From Streptomyces rimosus subsp. rimosus (GTDB taxonomy: Bacteria > Actinomycetota > Actinomycetes > Streptomycetales > Streptomycetaceae), in NCBI RefSeq assembly GCF_000720725.1, contig NZ_JOCQ01000009.1:1-64000 (forward strand): a DNA stretch of 64,000 bases, given 5' to 3'. Within the stretch, counting starts at the first letter, position 1. Each line of letters starts with the position of its first letter. The notes under the pieces were generated by a model. The model was not told the origin of the DNA, made no database searches, and saw nothing but the letters and a program-made list of their open reading frames with translations. Positions 24,444 to 32,244 of this stretch are shown here, piece by piece. The position numbers were made by a program, and so were the translations under genes.

Positions 24444-25649
24444 TTACGGCCGGTCCATGGCCCCCAGCGCCCGCCGCGCGACCGGGTGCGTCCGGACGAT
24501 CTCGGCCAGCGTCGTCGTCCCCCGGACGATCTTCGCGAAAGCGAACCAGGCGGGCCGGAAGCCGGTCAGGGCCGCGTGGATCACGCCGGGGCGGCGCGAG
24601 AAGATCGTCAGCATCCGGCGGCCCACCCCCATCTCCACGCCCAGCCCGGCCTTGATCGCGAAGGCGTAGTTCAGCGCCTGGCGCCGTGCGTCCACCGCGT
24701 CGTGCGCCTCGGAGACGCGGACCGCCCACTCCCCCGCGAGCCGCCCGGAGCGCAGCGCGAAGGAGATGCCCTCGCGGGTCCACGGCTCCAGCAGCCCGGC
24801 CGCGTCGCCGCACACCAGGACCCGGCCGCGGGAGAGCGGCGAGTCGTCGGCGCGGCAGCGGGTCAGGTGCCCGGAGGAGATGGCCGGCTCGAAGCCCGCC
24901 AGGCCGAGCCGGCCGATGAAGTCGTCCAGATAGCGCTTGGTCGCGGCGCCCTCGCCGCGGGCCGAGATCACGCCGACGGTGAGGGTGTCGCCCTTGGGGA
25001 AGACCCAGCCGTAGCTGCCCGGGATCGGGCCCCAGTCCACCAGCACCCGCCCGGCCCAGTCCTCGGCGACCGTCGGCGGCACCGGGATCTCCGCCTCCAG
25101 GCCCAGGTCGACCTGGTCCATCTTCACCCCGACGTGCGCGCCTATCCGGCCGGCGCTGCCGTCCGCGCCGACCACCGCGCGGGCCAGCACCACCTCGCCG
25201 TCGCCCAGCACCACGGCGACGGTCCGCCGGTCCGGCACCTCCGGGCCGTGCTGTTCGACCCGGGAGACCGTGACGCCGGTGCGCAGCTCGGCGCCGGCGT
25301 CCTGGGCCGTCTTGACCAGCTGGGCGTCGAACTCGGGGCGGTTGATGAGCCCGAAGAGCATGTGCTTCGAGCGGCGGGTGCGGGTCATCTTCCCGTTGAG
25401 CGAGAAGGTGACCGCGTGGACCCGGTCGCGCAGCGGCAGGTCGAAGCCGGGCGGCAGGGCGTCGCGGGACGGCCCGATGATGCCGCCGCCGCAGGTCTTG
25501 TACCGGGGCAGTTCGGCCTTCTCCAGGAGCAGCACTCGGCGTCCCGTACACGCCGCGGCGTAGGCGGCCGAGGCTCCGGCGGGCCCCGCGCCCACCACCA
25601 CGACGTCCCACACCTGCTGGTTCCCCTCGGCTGCGCTGTCGCTGCTCAC
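24444..25649 (-). CDS. Geranylgeranyl reductase-family FAD-dependent oxidoreductase
   Basis: 401 residues. Rossmann FAD site VWDVVVVGAGPAGASAAYAA (about 13-32), YKTCGGGIIGPS, the second nucleotide motif RAVVGADGSAGRIGAHVG, and GRVLVCGDAAGLLEPWTREG (about 295), all diagnostic of GGR/ChlP-like enzymes. These reduce isoprenoid chains of quinones or lipids. In Streptomyces this enzyme is usually found as a single gene near respiratory genes and is thought to saturate the menaquinone side chain; here the neighbours are unrelated. The start is GTG at 25649. Divergent from the dipeptidase across 209 bases. Confidence 0.87.
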   Translation of the reverse strand: MSSDSAAEGNQQVWDVVVVGAGPAGASAAYAAACTGRRVLLLEKAELPRYKTCGGGIIGPSRDALPPGFDLPLRDRVHAVTFSLNGKMTRTRRSKHMLFGLINRPEFDAQLVKTAQDAGAELRTGVTVSRVEQHGPEVPDRRTVAVVLGDGEVVLARAVVGADGSAGRIGAHVGVKMDQVDLGLEAEIPVPPTVAEDWAGRVLVDWGPIPGSYGWVFPKGDTLTVGVISARGEGAATKRYLDDFIGRLGLAGFEPAISSGHLTRCRADDSPLSRGRVLVCGDAAGLLEPWTREGISFALRSGRLAGEWAVRVSEAHDAVDARRQALNYAFAIKAGLGVEMGVGRRMLTIFSRRPGVIHAALTGFRPAWFAFAKIVRGTTTLAEIVRTHPVARRALGAMDRP

Positions 25650-25858
25650 CTGTGCTTCTGCTCCCGTTCGATGCCGTGCCGCGTACCGCCCGCATCCTAC
25701 GGGCCGCCCTCCGGCGGGCGTCCTGTGGGAAGATCGGCCCCACAATCGCCCGTACGTACGGTTGGTCCGGTGCGGCGCGCCGGACGGACCCGCGCGTGAT
25801 CCGCACGCGACCCCGCGTGCACCCACGTGTACAACGCCGCGCCCACAAGGAGCGTTCC

Positions 25859-27232
25859 ATGCCTGACAGCCCGCTCGCGCACACCGTCGCCTCGCTGCAG
25901 TCCCGGGCCAGGACCGAGCTGGCCGAACTGGTGGCCTTCAAGTCCGTCGCGGATCCGGCGCAGTTCCCCCGGAGCGAGTGCGAGGCCGCCGCCGAGTGGG
26001 TGGCGGGCGCGCTGCGGGCCGACGGCTTCACGGATGTGCGGCTGCTGGACACCCCGGACGGCACCCAGTCGGTGTACGGCTTCCTGCCGGGCCCGGCGGG
26101 CGCGCCGACCGTACTGCTGTACGCCCACTACGACGTGCAGCCGCCGCTGGACGAGTCCGCCTGGATATCGCCGCCCTTCGAGCTGACCGAGCGGGACGGC
26201 CGCTGGTACGGGCGCGGTGCCGCCGACTGCAAGGGCGGCCTGATCATGCACCTGACGGCGCTGCGGGCGCTCAGGGAGCACGGCGGCGTCCCGGTGAACG
26301 TCAAGGTGATCGTGGAGGGCTCCGAGGAGCAGGGCACCGGCGGCCTGGAGCGGTACGCCGAGGCCCACCCCGAGCTGCTGGCCGCCGACACCGTCGTCAT
26401 CGGCGACACCGGCAACTTCCGCGTCGGCCTGCCGACGGTCACGGCGACGCTGCGCGGCATGACGCTGGTCCGCGTCCAGGTGGACACCCTGGCGGGCAAT
26501 CTGCACTCCGGCCAGTTCGGCGGTGCGGCCCCGGACGCGCTGGCGGCGCTGATCCGCGTCCTGGACTCGCTGCGGAGCGAGGACGGCTCGACGACGATCG
26601 ACGGGCTGGCGGCCGACGCGACCTGGGAGGGCCTGCAGTACCCGGAGGAGGAGTTCCGCCAGGACGCCAAGGTGCTCGACGGCGTCGGGCTGACCGGCGG
26701 CGGCACGGTCGCCGACCGCATCTGGGCCCGGCCCGCCGTCACCGTCCTCGGCATCGACTGCCCCCCGGTGATCGGCGCCACGCCGTCCGTGCAGGCGGGC
26801 GCGCGGGCGCTGGTGAGCCTGCGCGTTCCGCCGGGCACCGACGCGGTGAAGGCGACCGAGCTGCTCACCGCCCACCTGGAGAACGCCGCGCCCTGGGGCG
26901 CGCGGGTCTCGGTCGAGCAGATCGGGCAGGGCCAGCCGTTCCGCGCGGACACCGGCAGCCCGGCGTACGCGTCGATGGCGTCGGCGATGCGCGAGGCGTA
27001 CGACGGTACGGAGATGCAGACATCCGGCATGGGCGGTTCGATCCCGCTGTGCAACACCCTGGCCGCGCTCTACCCGGAGGCGGAGATCCTGCTCATCGGC
27101 CTGAGCGAGCCGGAGGCGCAGATCCACGCGGTGAACGAGAGCGTCTCGCCGCAGGAGCTGGAGCGCCTCTCGCTCGCCGAGGCGCTGTTCCTCCAGCGCT
27201 ACGCCGAGCAGTCCGCGGCCGCCGGCAGCTGA
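25859..27232 (+). CDS. M20 family metallopeptidase (dipeptidase)
   Basis: 457 residues. Zinc and catalytic motifs of the M20/CNDP group: LLYAHYDVQP (first His/Asp), YGRGAADCKGGLIMHLTALR (bridging Asp), VIVEGSEEQGTGGL (catalytic Glu pair), IGDTGNF and a C-terminal His in QIHAVNESVS. The lid domain contains NLHSGQFGGAAPDAL. The enzyme hydrolyses dipeptides in the cytoplasm. AAGGAG lies 6 bases before the ATG. Monocistronic, ended by a strong hairpin at 27242-27284. Confidence 0.9.
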   Translation: MPDSPLAHTVASLQSRARTELAELVAFKSVADPAQFPRSECEAAAEWVAGALRADGFTDVRLLDTPDGTQSVYGFLPGPAGAPTVLLYAHYDVQPPLDESAWISPPFELTERDGRWYGRGAADCKGGLIMHLTALRALREHGGVPVNVKVIVEGSEEQGTGGLERYAEAHPELLAADTVVIGDTGNFRVGLPTVTATLRGMTLVRVQVDTLAGNLHSGQFGGAAPDALAALIRVLDSLRSEDGSTTIDGLAADATWEGLQYPEEEFRQDAKVLDGVGLTGGGTVADRIWARPAVTVLGIDCPPVIGATPSVQAGARALVSLRVPPGTDAVKATELLTAHLENAAPWGARVSVEQIGQGQPFRADTGSPAYASMASAMREAYDGTEMQTSGMGGSIPLCNTLAALYPEAEILLIGLSEPEAQIHAVNESVSPQELERLSLAEALFLQRYAEQSAAAGS

Positions 27233-27241
27233 CGGCCCGTA

Positions 27242-27284
27242 CGGCACCGGCCGGGAGCCCTCCCGCCGCCCCCGGCCGGTGCCG
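27242..27284. terminator. 14-bp stem hairpin terminator
   Basis: A perfect 14-bp stem (arms 27242-27255 and 27271-27284, starting CGGCACCGGCCGGG) with a 15-base loop lies 9 bases after the dipeptidase stop and before the convergent P-loop/Nudix gene. Probably bidirectional. Confidence 0.7.
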
Positions 27285-27313
27285 CCGCTCCGGAATCCCT
27301 GTCCGGCAGGCGC

Positions 27314-28348
27314 TCATCCCACAGGAACGCCCGCCTCAAGATTGAGCGGGCGTCCCTGTTCGCGTGCGCGCAGGGCCCAGTGGAGCCGGTTCCAGCGCAC
27401 CGGGGGCAGCATGTCCGCCGCCTCGTCCTCGGTGGCGAACCGCCAGCCGCGCAGTTCGGGTCCCGGCAGGAGCAGGTCCCGGATCTGCTCGCCGGCCAGC
27501 CGGCCGCCGTCGAAGAGCATCCGCAGCCCGCCGAAGCCGGGCGGCTTGGGCGGCTCCCAGTCCAGCACCAGCAGGCGGGGCGCGCTGTCCAGCCGGATGC
27601 CCAGTTCCTCGGTCACCTCGCGCAGCCCGGCGCGGGCCGGCGGCTCACCGGGCTCCACCACGCCGCCCGGGAACTCCCAGCCCGGCTTGTACGTCGGGTC
27701 CACCAGCAGCACCCGGTCGGCGTCGTCGAAGAGCAGCACCCCGGCCGCCAGGGTCTCCGCCGTGGGTTCCGGTGTCTGCACGATGTCGCAGGCCCCGGCC
27801 CCGGCCCGGACCGCCTCCGCGACCCGCTCGGCGGTTTCCCTGGGCGTCAGCCGGGCGGTGTCGATGACGTGCGCGTCCTGCTTGAGCCAGCCCAGCGCGT
27901 CCTCGTACGACTCCAGGCGTGCCAGGTCCCGTTCCCGTGCGGCCGGGCCGCCCGCGCCGTCCCCGTCCTGGGCCGTACGCCGCGCCAGCCGCTCGCGGAG
28001 GATCGTTTCCTCGGCGTGCAGCAGAACGTGGCGCACGGGCACCCGGCGCGAGGCGAGGCCGCCGAATATCTCGTCCCGGTACTCCTGGCGCAGCAGCGGC
28101 ATCGGGGTGACCAGCGGCCCCGGCACCTCGTGGAGCAGGGCCGCCGCGGTGTCCACAACGAGCCGGCGCCAGGCCGGCAGGTCCTGGTAGTCGCCGATCT
28201 CCTCCAGCCGCGCGGCGGGCAGCATCAGCCGCAGTTCACTTCCGACCAGTTCGGGGTCGTAGAGCGTGCTTCCGGGAAGCAGGTCCAGCAGGTACCGGGC
28301 CGCGGTGGACTTTCCCGCACCGGACGCGCCGTTCAGCCAGACGATCAC
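27314..28348 (-). CDS. P-loop kinase / Nudix hydrolase fusion
   Basis: 344 residues. Residues 1-185 are an AAA-type nucleoside/chloramphenicol-kinase-like P-loop domain: Walker A WLNGASGAGKSTAARYL (7-15 core), RLARRTA lid. Residues 200-325 are a Nudix domain with a perfect Nudix box (229-251) following G-x5-E-x7-RE-V-x-EE-x-G-I. The pairing suggests one protein phosphorylating a nucleotide or sugar and cleaving a related diphosphate, perhaps in repair or recycling. The start is GTG at 28348 with AAGGGGGC upstream. Substrates unknown. Confidence 0.87.
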   Translation of the reverse strand: MIVWLNGASGAGKSTAARYLLDLLPGSTLYDPELVGSELRLMLPAARLEEIGDYQDLPAWRRLVVDTAAALLHEVPGPLVTPMPLLRQEYRDEIFGGLASRRVPVRHVLLHAEETILRERLARRTAQDGDGAGGPAARERDLARLESYEDALGWLKQDAHVIDTARLTPRETAERVAEAVRAGAGACDIVQTPEPTAETLAAGVLLFDDADRVLLVDPTYKPGWEFPGGVVEPGEPPARAGLREVTEELGIRLDSAPRLLVLDWEPPKPPGFGGLRMLFDGGRLAGEQIRDLLLPGPELRGWRFATEDEAADMLPPVRWNRLHWALRAREQGRPLNLEAGVPVG

Positions 28349-28421
28349 ATTGCCCCCTTGTCCCTAGACCCCTGTGAATTGCCCGTAACACCCTGCCACG
28401 GAAACTCTTGCGGGGCCCGGC

Positions 28422-28715
28422 CTAGGACCGTGCGGCCGGGGACGTGGCCTTTTCCACCTTCGGCGCGATCCCGGCAGGTTTGAAGACGCCCTTGTACGCG
28501 CTGATGGCGGCGACGGCGGCGACCAGGATGCTGGTCACCACGTCCTTTCCGGCGAAGTCCCCGGCGAAGAGCGCGCTCCCCAGCCCCACCAGCACCGACA
28601 CCACCACCTGCACCAGTGTTCTGGCGGCTTGCGACCACTCGGGCCGGTTGATGACGGAGATGAGCATCGGTGACGCGAATCCCACGATCAGCGCCCACAT
28701 CTGTGCGTTCGTCAT
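28422..28715 (-). CDS. Holin-like small membrane protein
   Basis: 97 residues: MTNAQMWALIVGFASPMLIS, a first helix (about 6-22), then helices at about 33-55 (VQVVVSVLVGLGSALFAGDF) and 58-75 (VVTSILVAAVAAISAYKGVF), and a basic tail KPAGIAPKVEKATSPAARS. Size and topology resemble phage holins and a common Streptomyces family annotated holin-like. There is no endolysin or phage gene nearby, so a lytic role is doubtful. GGAAAGG precedes the ATG. Confidence 0.72.
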   Translation of the reverse strand: MTNAQMWALIVGFASPMLISVINRPEWSQAARTLVQVVVSVLVGLGSALFAGDFAGKDVVTSILVAAVAAISAYKGVFKPAGIAPKVEKATSPAARS

Positions 28716-28849
28716 GACCTTTCCCTTCCCGCTCGGGATGTAGCCGGAGCGTCGCCGCCCCGGCCGTACCCGGCAAGGGCCCGCGCACGGATTGCCCGCC
28801 CGCGCACGGACTTTCCGTACACCGGCGCACCCGGCGGCGGACCGCCGCG

Positions 28850-29755
28850 TCACCCTTTGTTCGCGCCCAGGGTGAGCCCCGCGATGAAGTGCCGTTGCAG
28901 GAGCAGGAAGACGACGACCGTGGGCAGGGCGACGATGACCGAGCCCGCGGCCAGCAGGTTGTAGTCGGTGAAGAATTGCCCGCGCAGATTGTTCAGGGCC
29001 GAGGTGACCGGGAGTTTGTCACCGGTGGACAGGAAGACCAGGCCCCAGAGGAAGTCGTTGTACATCCAGGTGAATTGCAGGGTTCCCAGGGCGGCGAGGG
29101 CCGGGCGGCACAGCGGGAGCGTCACGTGCCGGTAGCGGGTCCACACCCCGGCGCCGTCCACGATCGCGGCCTCCAGGATTTCCCGCGGCAGGGTCCGCAT
29201 GAAATTCGCGAGCACGAAGACGCAGAAGCCCAGCTGGAAGGCGACCTGTACGGCGAGCACCGCCCACAGCGAGTCGTAGAGCATCAGCGAGTCGGACATC
29301 CGGTACGGCAGCGGCACCTTGTTGAAGAGCACGTAGAGCGGGGTGACGATGACCTGTTGCGGCAGCAGGTTCCCGGCCGTGAAGACCATGAGCAGGACCA
29401 GGGAACCGCGCAGCCGCAGCCGGGCCACCGCGAAGGCGGTGAACGACGCCAGGAAGAGGGTGATCAGCACGCCCGGCACCGTGATCAGGAGCGAGTTCAG
29501 GAAGTGCCGGCCCATGCCGGAATCGGTGAACGCCTGCCGGTAATAGTCCAGGGAGAGCCGGCTCGGCAGGGAGAAATACCCGTCCCGGGCGGTCTCCTCG
29601 TACGGGCGCAGCGACGCGTAGACCGCCAGCAGCAGCGGGGCGAGGAAGGCGAGCGAGACGGCGAGCAGAAAGGCGTGCACGCCGGAACGGCCACGGCGGC
29701 CGGGCGGGCCGCCGGGGCGCGCCGGGCGCCGGGCGCGTACCGCGGAAACGGTCAT
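28850..29755 (-). CDS. Carbohydrate ABC transporter permease (MalG-like)
   Basis: 301 residues, six membrane helices. The EAA loop that contacts the ATPase is REILEAAIVDGAGVWTRYRH (about 185-204), followed by VTLPLCRPALAALGTLQFTW. CUT1-type inner-membrane permease paired with the upstream permease, whose stop it overlaps by 4 bases (ATGA). Third gene of the operon: binding protein, MalF-like, MalG-like. The operon has no ATPase gene; Streptomyces CUT1 importers commonly share the ATPase MsiK encoded elsewhere. Likely substrate: an oligosaccharide, possibly alpha-galactoside, given the divergent alpha-galactosidase. Confidence 0.92.
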   Translation of the reverse strand: MTVSAVRARRPARPGGPPGRRGRSGVHAFLLAVSLAFLAPLLLAVYASLRPYEETARDGYFSLPSRLSLDYYRQAFTDSGMGRHFLNSLLITVPGVLITLFLASFTAFAVARLRLRGSLVLLMVFTAGNLLPQQVIVTPLYVLFNKVPLPYRMSDSLMLYDSLWAVLAVQVAFQLGFCVFVLANFMRTLPREILEAAIVDGAGVWTRYRHVTLPLCRPALAALGTLQFTWMYNDFLWGLVFLSTGDKLPVTSALNNLRGQFFTDYNLLAAGSVIVALPTVVVFLLLQRHFIAGLTLGANKG

Positions 29756-30711
29756 CGCCGCTGTTCCCCCCTCAGTTCCTGGACGAGATAGGTGATGATG
29801 AATCCGAGGGAGACCAGCAGCAGGACGACCGCGATGGCCGAGCCGAATCCGATCCGGCTCGCCTCGCCGATGATGTTGTCGGTCACCAGCACGGACAGCA
29901 GTTCCAGCCCGTTGCGGCCCTTGTTGACGGCATAGACGATGTCGAAGGCGCGCAGCGCCTCGATGACGGTGATGACGCCGACGATGACATTGACCGGGCG
30001 CAGCGCCGGCAGCACCACCCGGAAGAACGCCTGCCGTTCGCTCGCGCCGTCGATCGCCGCGGCCTCCTTGAGTTCCGGGTCGACGGATTTCAGCCCGGCG
30101 AGGTAGAGGATCATCACGTATCCGGTGTGCCGCCAGCAGGCGGCCAGCAGGACCATCCAGATATTGAGGTCCGGGTCGCCGAGCCAGTCGACGGGGTCGT
30201 CCTGACGGCCCAGCAGGGCGTTCAGCGCGCCCTGGTCGCGGGAGAGGACCAGTTGGGCGATGAAGCCGACGACGGCGAGCGAGAGCACGACCGGCATGTA
30301 GAGCGTGGACTGGTAGAAGCGGCTGAACCGCACGCCGCGGTCGATGAGGACGGCGAGCAGCAGCCCGAACGGCGTGGCGAGCAGCCCGAGGGCGGCCAGC
30401 CACAGCAGGTTGTTGCGGACCGCGGGCCAGAATTGCGGGTAATCGGCGAAGAGGTCCGCGTAATTGCCGAATCCGGCCCATTCGATGTCGCCGACCCCGT
30501 CCCAGGTCGTGAAGGACAGGGCGACGGAGGCGAGGGTGGGCCCCCAGACCAGGGCCAGGTCCAGCAGGATCGGCAGGCCCAGGAGGACGCACAGGACGGC
30601 GATGTCGCGGCGGGTGTGGCGGCGCGGGCCGCGGCGCCGTGCGGGGCGCGGCGGCCCGGCCTTCGGCGGGTTCACCGGCCTGGTGCCGGTCGTCCGGTTC
30701 ACGGTGGTCAC
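29752..30711 (-). CDS. Carbohydrate ABC transporter permease (MalF-like)
   Basis: 319 residues. A basic cytoplasmic N-terminus (about 1-40), six membrane helices, and the EAA loop DPELKEAAAIDGASERQAFF (about 207-226) followed by RVVLPALRPVNVIVG. The N-terminal segment WGPTLASVALSFTTWDGVGD is typical of CUT1 permeases. The start is GTG at 30711, four bases after the binding-protein stop at 30716, so the operon is tightly coupled. Works with the MalG-like permease to form the channel. Confidence 0.92.
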   Translation of the reverse strand: MTTVNRTTGTRPVNPPKAGPPRPARRRGPRRHTRRDIAVLCVLLGLPILLDLALVWGPTLASVALSFTTWDGVGDIEWAGFGNYADLFADYPQFWPAVRNNLLWLAALGLLATPFGLLLAVLIDRGVRFSRFYQSTLYMPVVLSLAVVGFIAQLVLSRDQGALNALLGRQDDPVDWLGDPDLNIWMVLLAACWRHTGYVMILYLAGLKSVDPELKEAAAIDGASERQAFFRVVLPALRPVNVIVGVITVIEALRAFDIVYAVNKGRNGLELLSVLVTDNIIGEASRIGFGSAIAVVLLLVSLGFIITYLVQELRGEQRR

Positions 30712-30715
30712 GGCG

Positions 30716-32032
30716 TCAGTCCGCGGCGAATATCTGTTTCTTCTGCCGTTCGATGCCGTTCACCAGCCCGTCGATGTCGTCCGGGTCGCCGATGAACTGC
30801 TGGATCGCCTGGATCAGTACGGTCGAGGCGAAATCGGGGCGGGTGTCGCGGTCCATGAACTGCGATATCTGCCGGGCGCCGGACACCAGCCGGACGGCCT
30901 TCTTCTGCAGGGCGCCGTACGAGCCGGTGCCGGCCCCGCTGTTGACCGCCACGTTGTTCGGGTCGCTTTTGAGATAGATCAGTTCGGCCCGCGGTGTGGC
31001 GAGGAATGCCAGCAGGTCCTCGGCCCCGGCCCGGTTCCGTGCCTTCTTCGCCATGAGGAACCCGTCCACCGGCGCCTCGACCGCCTCCTGCCCGAATGCC
31101 GGATCGATCTCGGGGAACGGGAAGAAGTCCAGGTCCGCGCGGCTCTCCGCGGTGAACTGCTGGCCCGGGTGCGGCAGGCCGAGCACCGCCATGCCGGTCT
31201 TCTTCTGCTGGAGCGACTGTGCCGCCTCCTGCCAGGTCCGCCCGTTCGCGCCTTTCTGGTGGTACGGCAACAGGCCGCGCCACAGGTCGAAGACCTGCCG
31301 TACCTGGGGGCTCGTCCAGGATTTCTCCCCGCGCATCAGCGCGATGTGGAAGTCGTATCCGTTGGCCCGCATGTCCAGGTAGTCGAAGGTGCCCATGGCG
31401 GGCCAGCCCTCCTTGTCGCCCAGGGCGAATGGAGTGAGGCCGTCCTTCTGCATCTGCCGGGCGAGGGCACGGTATTGATCGAGGTTCTTCGGGATCTCGT
31501 AACCCCGCGTCCGGAAAACGCTCTTACGGTGGAAGACCGCCCACGGGTAATAGTAGTACGGCACGAAGTACTGCTTGCCGTCCTCGCCCGTGGACTGTTT
31601 CTTCACCGCCTCGGAGAACCCGTCGAACTCCCTCCAGAGATCACTGATGTCGGCGAGCAGGCCCTTTCGCGCGAAGTACTGCATGCGGTAACCGGCGAAC
31701 CACGTGAAGACGTCATCGGGCGTGCCCTGGAGGTAGCGGTTGATGTTCTCCTGGAAGTTCTCGTGGTTGACCGTGTTGACCTTCACGTCCTTCTTCGACT
31801 TCTTCTCGTACGCCGCGAAGGCGTCGGCGTACGCCCGTTTCGGCACCGCGTCGGAGGCGTTGGACCCCAGGGTGACGCCGCCGCCCGGCCCGCCGCCGCA
31901 CGCGGTGAGCAGCGCCGGTACGGCGACCGCCCCCGCACCGGCCGCCGCGCCGCGCAACAGGGACCTCCGGGTCACCCCGCGTACCGCCCGGTGGGCGCAC
32001 CCGCCCGGGCCGTTTCCCGATGAGTGGACCAT
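30716..32032 (-). CDS. Extracellular sugar-binding lipoprotein of ABC transporter
   Basis: 438 residues. The signal VTRRSLLRGAAAGAGAVAVP carries a twin-arginine motif and ends in the lipobox LLTACGGG (Cys about 45), so it is probably a Tat-exported lipoprotein, common in Streptomyces. The mature part is a family 1 solute-binding protein: YEKKSKKDVKVNTVNHENFQ, YLQGTPDDVFTWFAGYRMQY, YVPYYYYPWAVFHRKSVF-like segments, GFLMAKKARNRAGAEDLLAF. AGGAGGGGG precedes the ATG. First gene of the three-gene importer operon, divergent from the alpha-galactosidase across 212 bases. Confidence 0.92.
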   Translation of the reverse strand: MVHSSGNGPGGCAHRAVRGVTRRSLLRGAAAGAGAVAVPALLTACGGGPGGGVTLGSNASDAVPKRAYADAFAAYEKKSKKDVKVNTVNHENFQENINRYLQGTPDDVFTWFAGYRMQYFARKGLLADISDLWREFDGFSEAVKKQSTGEDGKQYFVPYYYYPWAVFHRKSVFRTRGYEIPKNLDQYRALARQMQKDGLTPFALGDKEGWPAMGTFDYLDMRANGYDFHIALMRGEKSWTSPQVRQVFDLWRGLLPYHQKGANGRTWQEAAQSLQQKKTGMAVLGLPHPGQQFTAESRADLDFFPFPEIDPAFGQEAVEAPVDGFLMAKKARNRAGAEDLLAFLATPRAELIYLKSDPNNVAVNSGAGTGSYGALQKKAVRLVSGARQISQFMDRDTRPDFASTVLIQAIQQFIGDPDDIDGLVNGIERQKKQIFAAD

Positions 32033-32080
32033 GTCTCCCCCTCCTCAGCGATGGAACCGAACAGAACCGAACGCGAGTGC

Positions 32081-32096
32081 TGGGATCTCACTCCCA
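32081..32096. promoter_or_regulatory. TGGGA-N6-TCCCA inverted repeat over the importer -10
   Basis: A perfect 5-bp inverted repeat overlaps the predicted -10 hexamer of the importer promoter (32085-32090), which is where a repressor would block. It resembles the LacI-family CebR site TGGGAGCGCTCCCA but with two extra spacer bases. Nearby GAACCGAAC is directly repeated at 32054-32062 and 32064-32072. Confidence 0.45.
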
Positions 32097-32113
32097 ACGG
32101 GGGTATCCGTCAA
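32085..32113 (-). promoter_or_regulatory. Promoter of the ABC importer operon
   Basis: On the minus strand TTGACG (32108-32113) and TGAGAT (32085-32090) are separated by exactly 17 bases. The RNA would start near 32078 and carry a leader of about 46 bases with a good ribosome binding site. No equally clear promoter was seen for the divergent alpha-galactosidase gene. Confidence 0.6.
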
Positions 32114-32244
32114 GGCTTTTGGCGGGCTGCTCCCCGACCGCTGCCTTTTGTCTTCCAACACAGTCCAACAAGCCTTACCGTAAACACTCGCTATTGACTG
32201 GTACATGACTTCACTGCTCTCTCCGAGAACGGAGGACGCGCATC

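Noticed and set aside
24444..25649. Secondary-metabolite isoprenoid cluster
   Set aside because: The reductase is alone; no prenyltransferase, terpene cyclase or other biosynthetic gene is adjacent.
28422..28715. The holin-like gene as evidence of a prophage
   Set aside because: No endolysin, portal, capsid or integrase gene lies nearby; holin-like proteins are common in Streptomyces chromosomes.
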